DNA of 64,000 bases from the NCBI RefSeq assembly GCF_004571195.1, contig NZ_CP038271.1, positions 920,001-984,000 of the forward strand, in the 5' to 3' direction. The notes under the pieces are model-generated. The model was not told the DNA's origin, searched no databases, and saw only the letters and a program-made list of their open reading frames with translations. The DNA is from Legionella geestiana. Its GTDB lineage: Bacteria > Pseudomonadota > Gammaproteobacteria > Legionellales > Legionellaceae. This document shows positions 8,892 to 17,600 of this stretch, in pieces. Positions within the stretch are counted from its first letter, which is position 1, and each line of letters begins with the position of its first letter. The position numbers were made by a program, and so were the translations under genes.

Positions 8892-9499
8892 GCACCAAAC
8901 CCTTCGTCTTTGAGGGCCTTGATAATCGCCGCACGCGCCGCCAGCGTTTTTTGCAGGCGTAAAAGCGCCTCAAGCCCTGTCAGTTTAATACCGCAATGAC
9001 TGCACCATGAGAGCATCACAAAAAGGTACGCATCAGCGATGCTGTAGTGCGCACCCGCCATGTACGCGTTCTCGGTAAGATGCTGGTTCACGAACGCAAA
9101 ACGCGCTTCCAGAGCCGGGATGAAAAACTGCTTTTTAATGTCCTCAGGCATCGCTGGATTAAACAGTGGCGCAAAGCCTTTATGCAGTTCGGTTGAAATG
9201 TAGTTCAGCCACTCAAGCACGCGGTAGCGTGAAAAATTTCCAACTTCCGGCAACAGCGCCTGACCTTGATACGTATCACAGAGATACTGCAGAATCACCT
9301 GGCCCTCGGTCAAAATCGCGCCATTATCCAGTACGATGACGGGTACTGAACCCTTAGGGTTTATTTCGCGAAAATCGGTGCTGTTTTCACTGGTTTTTGT
9401 GCGTAAGTCGACTGCCTCTGCGGTATAGGTAACTCCCAGCTCATTCAGTACTATGCGCGTCACCATGGAGCAGGCGCCCCTTGAGTAGTATAATTTCAT
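8888..9499 (-). CDS. gstA: Glutathione S-transferase, beta class
   Basis: The 203-residue protein begins MKLYYSRGACSMVTRI. Cys10 sits where beta-class enzymes such as E. coli GstA keep their catalytic cysteine. NPKGSVPV has the cis-Pro of the thioredoxin fold, followed by the TEGQVILQYL glutathione-binding helix; the C-terminal all-helical domain contains YSIADAYLF. It likely conjugates or reduces small electrophiles with glutathione. A strong ribosome site (AAGGAG, 6 nt before ATG) supports the start. It overlaps the downstream oxygenase gene and follows the PH-domain gene by 27 bp, so a three-gene unit is possible. Confidence 0.93.
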   Translation of the reverse strand: MKLYYSRGACSMVTRIVLNELGVTYTAEAVDLRTKTSENSTDFREINPKGSVPVIVLDNGAILTEGQVILQYLCDTYQGQALLPEVGNFSRYRVLEWLNYISTELHKGFAPLFNPAMPEDIKKQFFIPALEARFAFVNQHLTENAYMAGAHYSIADAYLFVMLSWCSHCGIKLTGLEALLRLQKTLAARAAIIKALKDEGFGA

Positions 9500-9526
9500 A
9501 ACTTTCTCCTTACGGGGTTATCCTTG

Positions 9527-9949
9527 TTATTCGTGCATCATCTGCTCGATGTGTCGGCGACAGACCAGCGGATTGGCCAGATAATCAAGCGTATGGTGCG
9601 TGCCACCGGTTCCGGTAATCACGAGCGTGCCATAACGCAGCAGACTGCCCATGACAGACTGGCGAATGTCCATGGTTTCAATTTTTGAATACGGGATATC
9701 AACGGTTTTACGCACCAGCATGCCGCTGCGCAGCACCACCTGTTTTTTCAGGATGGTCAGGGAAGAAAAGCGCCATGTTACCCACATCATCATTGCCCAA
9801 AGGGCACCAATTGCGACCATCATCAGCGCGGCTTCTCTGAACGACGGGTAACTGCTGCCGATGAGAATGGATGCCACGATAAGCGCTGTCGGCCAGAAAA
9901 AGAGGATTTTGTGGAGTTTTGCCACATAGACCGTGTTTTCATCAGACAT
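9527..9949 (-). CDS. PH domain-containing membrane protein
   Basis: From the ATG at 9949 (MSDENTVYVAKLH) the product has 140 residues. Two hydrophobic segments (about 20-60) are followed by a bacterial pleckstrin-homology-like domain with VVLRSGMLVRKTVDIPYSKIETMDI and a GTGGT segment. This matches the YdbS/YdbT-type bPH_2 family, whose role is poorly understood. An upstream in-frame ATG at 9994 would add 15 residues; neither start has a clear ribosome site. It lies upstream of the GST gene on the same strand and diverges from the DUF721 gene. Confidence 0.8.
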   Translation of the reverse strand: MSDENTVYVAKLHKILFFWPTALIVASILIGSSYPSFREAALMMVAIGALWAMMMWVTWRFSSLTILKKQVVLRSGMLVRKTVDIPYSKIETMDIRQSVMGSLLRYGTLVITGTGGTHHTLDYLANPLVCRRHIEQMMHE

Positions 9950-10044
9950 ATTTCGTAGAACTCCCGCATTTTTCTTTCTCACATGATATTGCATGCGCGG
10001 ATTTTTTGCTATTCTGCTGACAAGACCTTGCCGGAGTCTTTCTC

Positions 10045-10470
10045 ATGCGTCCCCTTTTGGATTGCCTGAATCCTCTTTTACGCGACCTGTTTCAGCGCGC
10101 CGATGCGCTGAAAGCACAGAATGCCATGCTGCAGCGCCACCTGCCGGAAAGCCTGCGCGGACATTGTCGCGTGGCAAGCCTGCACCGTGGCGTGATGACC
10201 CTCATCACCGATAACGCCACATGGGCGACCCCTCTGCGTTATGCCCTGCCATCGTTGAGAGACGCGCTGCGCCAGCATGAAAAGCTCTACCAGCTCACCA
10301 GTATTCAGATACGCGTGGAAGAGCCTCAGCCTGTTTCGAATGTTACTAAAAAGATGCCTTCAGGATTGCCGGAGCCGGCGAGAGAAGCGCTGCAAAGCAT
10401 TGCCGCTGACTGCACGCACGCGCCGCTGCGTTCAGCCCTGCGGCGATTAGCGGGAAAAAAAGAGGAATAA
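10045..10470 (+). CDS. DUF721/DciA-like protein
   Basis: The 141-residue protein matches the DUF721 family: an N-terminal helix with LNPLLRDLFQRADALKAQNAMLQRHLP, a small KH-like beta-alpha core (HRGVMTLITDNATWATPLRYALPSL) and a variable tail. Some family members (DciA) load the replicative helicase in bacteria lacking DnaC. Its place beside lpxC agrees with the position of this gene in many gammaproteobacteria. It is convergent with lpxC, with 25 bp between stops. Assignment as functional DciA is inferred from family and context. Confidence 0.8.
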   Translation: MRPLLDCLNPLLRDLFQRADALKAQNAMLQRHLPESLRGHCRVASLHRGVMTLITDNATWATPLRYALPSLRDALRQHEKLYQLTSIQIRVEEPQPVSNVTKKMPSGLPEPAREALQSIAADCTHAPLRSALRRLAGKKEE

Positions 10471-10495
10471 TACCGGAAAGCTATCAGGGCCTTAA

Positions 10496-11419
10496 TCACG
10501 CCTCAAGCGGAATCGCCATAGGGGCAGACATGGGTGCGATAAACGGTTCAGACTCTTCTTCTTTAAACGTGACGTATTCCCACGACTCCTGATGCTGCAT
10601 CAGTTCACGCAGCAGCAGGTTGTTGAGCGCATGACCGGATTTATAGCCTTCAAAAGCCCCGAGCAGGCGACAGCCAAGCAGCGAAAGATCGCCAATAGCA
10701 TCAAGAATCTTGTGTTTAACAAATTCATCATCAAAACGCAGGCCACCTTCGTTGAGAATACGGAAGGTATCCACCACAATGGCGTTATCAAGGCTGCCGC
10801 CTTTCGCAAGCCCCTGAGCATGCAGCGCTTCAAAATCCTTGAGAAACCCAAAGGTGCGTGCGCGACAGACGTTTTCTTCGTAAGAGTCCGCAAAATCAAA
10901 CGATGCGGTTTGTGGCTTGTCGCTAAAGACGGGATGGTCAAATTCAATGGTGAAAGAAATGCGGTAGCCATTATAAGGAAGGAGCTGGGCATATTTGCTG
11001 CCATCACCAACCCGCACCGGTTTCAGAATGCGGATATAACGGCGCGGTGCGCGTTGTACCTTAATGCCGGCAGATTGAATCAGTACGACAAAAATGGAGG
11101 CACTGCCATCCATGATAGGAATTTCAGGGCCATGCAGGTCCACATACAGGTTATCAATGCCAAGGCCGGCAAGGGCTGAGAGCAGATGCTCGACGGTGGC
11201 CACACGTGTGTTCTTGTGCAAAAGCGAGGTACACAGCATGGTATCGGCCACGTAATCATAGCGGGCCGGGATTTCAACAACTGGATTTAAGTCAACGCGT
11301 CTGAATACAATTCCCGTATTGGCCGGGGCAGGACGCAGGGTCAGTTGAACCTGGTCACCAAAATGCAGGCCTGTGCCGCTTACGGAAATTTTCTTTTCCA
11401 GGGTTCGCTGTTGAGTCAT
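10496..11419 (-). CDS. lpxC: UDP-3-O-acyl-N-acetylglucosamine deacetylase
   Basis: The 307-residue enzyme catalyses the committed deacetylation of lipid A synthesis. The zinc ligands are visible as H78 ([13 protein letters not shown]), H236 and D240 ([10 protein letters not shown]), with the catalytic H263 (KSGHALNN). The N-terminus [22 protein letters not shown] is canonical. In most gammaproteobacteria lpxC directly follows ftsZ at the end of the dcw cluster. Here the same strand order is kept (ftsZ at 20.8-19.6 kb, lpxC at 11.4 kb) but a 7.8-kb opposite-strand gene separates them, so lpxC must have its own promoter in 11420-11690. Confidence 0.97.
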   Translation of the reverse strand: MTQQRTLEKKISVSGTGLHFGDQVQLTLRPAPANTGIVFRRVDLNPVVEIPARYDYVADTMLCTSLLHKNTRVATVEHLLSALAGLGIDNLYVDLHGPEIPIMDGSASIFVVLIQSAGIKVQRAPRRYIRILKPVRVGDGSKYAQLLPYNGYRISFTIEFDHPVFSDKPQTASFDFADSYEENVCRARTFGFLKDFEALHAQGLAKGGSLDNAIVVDTFRILNEGGLRFDDEFVKHKILDAIGDLSLLGCRLLGAFEGYKSGHALNNLLLRELMQHQESWEYVTFKEEESEPFIAPMSAPMAIPLEA

Positions 11420-11652
11420 GCCGGGTGGTTCCCCTTTCAGGTTGTTTTTGTTTTGAACAAAGTATGCAGGTCAATTCTACCAGCTTTTTCCATAAGCGTC
11501 CAGAAAGCGTGCGAGGCTAATCTCAGGACGATACCCCAAAACACAACCAAAGTGTTCATAATGGTTGCACGCATGCCCGTCCTCTGGGTGTGTGCCAGAA
11601 AGCACGGAGGCAAACTGGGGGTTGGGTGTGTCATTTTGTGGGTAAAGTGCTC

Positions 11653-11658
11653 TATAAT
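11653..11658 (+). promoter_or_regulatory. Candidate -10 element (TATAAT) upstream of the giant LRR gene
   Basis: A perfect TATAAT lies 33 bp before the ATG at 11691. No good -35 hexamer is seen at 16-18 bp spacing, so an activator or an extended -10 may be needed. The surrounding 271-bp gap (11420-11690) also has to hold the divergent lpxC promoter. Confidence 0.4.
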
Positions 11659-11690
11659 TGCACTTATACCGATTTGTGAGTTAAGAAATC

Positions 11691-14600
11691 ATGCCTGTTA
11701 GATTTATCATCAGAAAAACGGATGGAACCTTTATTAGTAGCCAGAATATAGAGCGCAAGCATTTCGATGAGTACTGGCAGCTGCTGCGGATAATAGGTCA
11801 TCGAGTTGGGGAAAGCCCCCGTGGGTTGACGATTCATAACGAAGGGGTGGCGGTCAATTTGCAGCTTGATGCACTGGGCGAAAATGACTCTCACGGTATT
11901 ATGGTTTATACCCCCTGGTCTTTAACTTCGGATTTTCTGACTGTCGAGCCGCACAAAAAATTTACGCTTGATTTTTTGCGCCGCCAAAAAACCAGCCAGG
12001 CAGGCTGGTCAACACTGCCGCGCGGCGCATTGAGCGTAGAGAGACTCCTTGCCGGCAAGCCCTGTTTTGCCACCCCTAACCCACAGCAACACGAGAAAAA
12101 ACAACATATTCTCTTTCATGACTGGTCCGCGAGGGGCTGGGATACGAATAAAACGGTCCAGGTCACGCGGCTTGCTGATGCACTTTTGCAGGAGGGGTAT
12201 CCGCTCTATGCGTTTCATGCGGGCAAGCTTGTGAAAGCGCGCAGCGGCACTGAACTTGTCAGCGTACTGAAGCAAGAGCATCAGCCATGCTCTGAGGATG
12301 AGCTTGTAGAGGCGGGCGGCAGGCAAAAAATCGCGAGAGATATGCTGCATATTATCGATTTTCATCAACTGAATGCCCTTGTCGATGGCAGCAAAATCCA
12401 TGGGAAAACGCTTGAAACCGGAGACTGGTGGCACAATTTAGAAGAGCGTGAACGCAAAGCGTTATTAGCCGCGCTCAAGCAGGCCAAACCGCCTTTTGAT
12501 GCGATTAATTGCCAAACATTCCCGGATGATATCAGCATGACCAGAGAGCTTGGAAGCGCTCTGAACATTGCAACGGTTACATGGCATTTTCGCGCGCTTA
12601 ATCTCTCCCCTGGCGACCTTGATACGTTAACACGTCATGAAACACTCACCCGGCGCGATAAAACATTTGATGGTAACGATTTTGCAGGCATCGAGTCGCT
12701 GACTGTCCATCATTGCGAGGAGGCGCTGACTCTCCCCGATGGCTTCCCGGGTTTATTACAAAAGTTCAGCTCACTAAAGCGCCTCGGGCTTGAAAAAGCG
12801 CAAAACACGGCATGCCTGCAGTCGATACGCTTCACGCTTTCCTGCAAAACACTGAATCTTGCGGGTTCGGACATTGACAACAAAACCCTTGAAACCCTCA
12901 TAAGAAATACTCCAAACCTCAGGCACCTTGCACTTGAGAGCTGCGAAAAGCTGGATTGGGACAGTATGGATTTCAGTCTGTTTGTAAACCTTGAGTCGCT
13001 GTCTCTGGACTCCAGAGCCAGCCTCGCGGCATTAACACATGCCGCAACGCGGCTGAATCGGTTAAACCTGCTCGCTCTTGATAAGGCAGACTTCCCGGCC
13101 TCCATCAGCCTGAAAAACATTGAAGCCCTGAGTGTAAGCGGGGCAATAGAAGCTTCGGCACTGGAAACGTTGCTCAGGACTGTACCGAGGCTTTCCACAA
13201 TGGACTTGACGCGACTCGACATCAAGGGCCTGTTGAACGCGCCACTGTCCTTACCGGCTCTTGAAACGCTTTTTTTACCGAGGAGCCCCATCACCAGCCA
13301 GAACCTCTCCGCCCTGCTGCACCATACTCCGCAATTAAAAAAACTTGACCTTGCTCACTGCAGGCGCATTTCCGGTGCGATAACCTGCGGCGCACTTCCC
13401 GCACTTGAAGATCTGGACCTTGCAATCAGCACCATCACCAGCCAGAACCTCTCCGCCCTGTTACGCCATGCTCCGCAGTTAAAAAAAATTGACCTTTCTT
13501 ACTGCAAAAATATTTCTGGTGCGATAACCTGCGGCGCACTTCCCGCACTTGAAGAGCTGAATCTTAGAAGCAGCACCATTACCAGCCAGAGCCTCTCTGC
13601 CCTGTTGCACCATGCTCCGCAGTTAAAAAAAATTGACCTTTTTTACTGCAAAAGTATTTCCGATGCGATAACCTGCGGCGCACTTCCCGCACTTGAAGAG
13701 CTGAATCTTCGAGACAGCACCATCACCAGCCAGAGCCTCTCCGCCCTGTTGCACCATGCTCCGCAGTTAAAAAAACTTGACCTTTATTACTGCAGAAATA
13801 TTTCCGATGCAATAACCTGCGGCGCACTTCCCGCACTTGAAGAGTTGAACCTTGCATACAGCGCCATCACCAGCCAGGGCCTCTCCGCCCTGTTGCACCA
13901 TGCTCCGCAGTTAAAAAAAATTGACCTTTCATCGTGCGAGCACATTTCTGATACGATAACCTGCGGCGCACTTCCCGCACTTGAAGAGTTGAACCTTGCA
14001 TACAGCGCCATCACCAGCCAGGGCCTCTCCGCCCTGTTGCACCATGCTCCGCAGTTAAAAAAAATTGACCTTGCTCACTGCAGGCGCATTTCTGATACGA
14101 TAACCTGCGGCGCACTTCCCGCACTTGAAGAGTTGAACCTTGCATACAGCGCCATCACCAGCCAGAGCCTCTCCGCCCTGTTGCACCATGCTCCGCAGTT
14201 AAAAAAACTTGACCTTTATTACTGCAGAAATATTTCCGATGCAATAACCTGCGGCGCACTTCCCGCACTTGAAGAGTTGAACCTTGCATACAGCGCCATC
14301 ACCAGCCAGAACCTCTCCGCCCTGTTACGCCATGCTCCGCAGTTAAAAAAACTTGACCTTGCTCGATGCACACACATTTCCGATGCGATAACCTGCGGCG
14401 CACTTCCCGCACTTGAAAATCTGAACCTTGAATACAGCACTATCACCAGCCAGGGCCTCATAAGCATCCTCCTGAAAGCGCCGAATCTTAAGGTGTTGGA
14501 TCTTCAAAGTTGCCCGCAGTTCACCAAAGAGAGCCTCCCTTTTGAACTTCAGGAACTTTTACGCAACAGGGATGTCACTTATCCTAAACCACAAGACTTG

Positions 14601-17600
14601 CACGCACCCCTGCCTTTTAATTCGGACCCACACTCGCGCGCCTCCTCTTCAGCCTCCTCTCAGGCGCCCCTTACACGTGCTGAAAATCCCGCGCACCCTC
14701 GAGAAGACTCGTCTTCGAGCAAGCATCGAGCGCTTAAAACGCAGACGTTTGATGCCGATACATCGCCAAAAAACACCACGATGCGTGCACAAAAGATTTT
14801 TTATCCGCTCGTTCCCGGGGGCATCGAGCCAGGTGTCAGCAGCTATCGCCTGAATGTTTTTGATGAGCTGCGCCTGGGCGGGAAGACCTGCCTGATTGAA
14901 CAGGCTTTTTCCCTGATTAACAACAGCGTTCAGGAAGACTTTCAACCAACCGACTTCCGTCGCCTGCAAAAACCGCCCGCCCGTCGTTCAACCTTTGGCC
15001 TCATGCCCGCCTTTCTTGGCATACAGGAGTTAACGCTTGATGCCTCCTGGCAGCCGCTCGCGTCATTGTTCCCGAATGAAAAACTTATAGAGGTCCATAC
15101 AGAACCTGTTGATGCAGATATCCATATTGCCTACTCTGAGGAAGATAACCGCTACTACATCAAAAGCGGCACTCAGACACAAACCATACGCATACACTTT
15201 GTGCTGCAACCGGCAGAACCACGTCATTTGCCGGTCTTGCCACCAGCCATTGCAGCCCTCTTTGAAGAAATTAAGACTTATGGCTCTGGCGAGCTCGAAA
15301 ACACCGGCGATAACTGGAGTGGCAAGGATTATCTGGATGCCATCCGCCGCCAGAAAAAAGGCGCCTGCCGTCACCGGGCGGTCGCCTTTAAGGCCGCCAT
15401 GACGGAATACGACCCAGGCATCCCTGTTCGCATTATCACGAATGACGTCCACGCTTTTGCGGAAGTGTGCATTGAAGGCTGCTGGCTGAAAATGGATTTG
15501 GGCGGTTATCCCGCGAATTTGCGCATAGAGGAGCCACGGCCTCCCGAGGCTGAGCCTGCCGCTTCACGAGAAGTCCAGGAAACTGTCATTGAGGCGCATC
15601 TTGATGCCAACGGGCACGAAGTCTCTGATAAACCGCCCGTGCCCCAATCTTCTGTCTATGAAGCCATGCTCGCCACCTGGGAAACAAACGCCCCGCAGGA
15701 AAGCGGGCTCAGGGAATACTGCCAGCAGAAAGTGCGCTTTGACGCTCCTGAAAAATGCCTGATTGAACTGCCCTCGGGCGAGGCGCTTACGGGCCTGCAA
15801 CATCAGCTGCAGACCCATTGCAGGCACATCAGCCGCCCGGTTTTTTACATCCACTCGCCAGACGATTTGATATGCCAGGCGCCTTTTGTGCGCTTCAAGG
15901 ATTCTGACAGTTTGGCGGGCGAATCCTGCAAGGGCCCGGGAGGTGCGTTGTATGACTTTCTGCAAAAGTCATACGAAACGGATAATCCACCAATCCTGAT
16001 TGTCAACTACAGTAATTTTGCGGCCGATGACATCGTGCGCTTTAATGCGCTCCTTGATAATGAGCGCTTTGCGGATGGCGTTGCGGTTCCGAAAGCTGCC
16101 AAAGTCATTGGCCTTATCAACACCCAAAAACCAGACCGCTACACGGGTTCGGATTTTTATTCGCGCTTCGGCGGGAATGTGGAAACCTGCCCTGTGGATG
16201 CAGGACAACTTGCAGCGGCCATAGTCACGCCTTTCGCTGAAGAAGCGGATGCCAGCGCCGATGCCGTCCTCATTAATCTTTATCAGGCAGCGGACTGGAA
16301 AGAGCGCCTGCTTGGCCGCTGGACGCTGCAGGGCAATGACCTGTACTTTGAAGAAGGCTCCCTGACTCAGGCCTTGTCATCGGGCAAGCCCATTACCCTG
16401 GAAAACGCACCACTGGATGACCCGGATTTCCAGCACTTCTGGCAGCAGGCTCGCGTGCAGGGGCACATCAACCATGCCCGAGGGGAGTTGCCCTTCCCGG
16501 AAACGACCAGTATCGCGCTCAAGCAGGGCTATGACTGGCAGGCGCTTCTTCAGGGTGCGAGTTTCGATACGGTTTTTGCAAAGGATGGTATCGTCTGCAA
16601 TCCGCAGAAACTGCCGGAACTGTTTCGCCGCTATGAATGCCGTGATGAGAGCCTCTACACCCTGCCGGGATTGCTTGAAGAACATGCGGACAAGGTGCTG
16701 CATCTGAATGTCACCCGCGCTTTATCTGAAGACGCATGGGCCGAATGCCTGTCTGCCGCCCAAAAGCACCAGGTCCGACTGCATCTGCATTTTACGTCTG
16801 CATCCATGATGCCGACTTTCTTGCCCTCAGCGGTGGCGGCTTCCTCATCCTCATCGTCATCGTCCAGCCGCCAGACAGAGGACGCGGCATTCAGGCCATG
16901 GCAGCACGATGCCAAACGCGCCACGGCCGTTGTCATAAGCACCGACCCCGATGCCACCATTGCCGATGTCACCCAAAAAGAGCCCGGTCAATGGCGGGTG
17001 GTGGATATATCCGAATGCCATCCAGGCGATTTGCTGGCTTCGCTGAAGGGCAGGTTTGACAACGATTCCGGGCGTTTTGTCTTCTCGGAAAAAATCAGTG
17101 CCTTAACAATGGCGCTCGATGCAGGGCATTCCGTGCTGCTCACAGGCGCTTTTTCGCCGGAACTGGCCGATGAGCTTGCCGAGGTCATCTATACGCGCCG
17201 CGGTCAGAGTACCACAGGGCGGCTCATGCTGGTTGCCAGTCATCCAGAAACCTTCGCGTTTACCGAGCAATCAGCACACGAAGTAACCGCTGCCGAAAAA
17301 CAGGCACTCCTCGAGCTGCAGGACGAAGAGCTGAGCGCCATTGGCGGAGCAGAGGCTCTGCAAACCCTTTCATTCGCACCACTTAAGGCAAGGCGCGACT
17401 TTATCCGCGTTCATCCCGGCCAAAACCCTGAAAAAGCATGGGAAGGCATGGAAACCCTGCCCGGCAAGGTGGAGCTTGCGCCATTTAACGCCGAAAACAG
17501 CCTGGATGAAGCCAGAAGGTTTCATACAGGGCGGCTTGATGCGGTCGAAGGGGTATTGTCCTCGTCACCCTTTGTGTTCTTAACCGGCCTCACCGGCGTT

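Noticed and set aside
10471..10495. Terminator between the DUF721 gene and lpxC
   Set aside because: The 25-bp gap shows no stem with a T run on either strand.
11681..11690. TTAAGAAAT near the giant gene as a PmrA-type box
   Set aside because: It is next to the start codon, downstream of the probable -10, and not in the expected position or repeat form.
13290..14441. Regularly spaced repeats that could suggest a CRISPR array
   Set aside because: The period is 144 bp, repeats are contiguous without unique spacers, and the frame is open throughout; they are coding LRR units.
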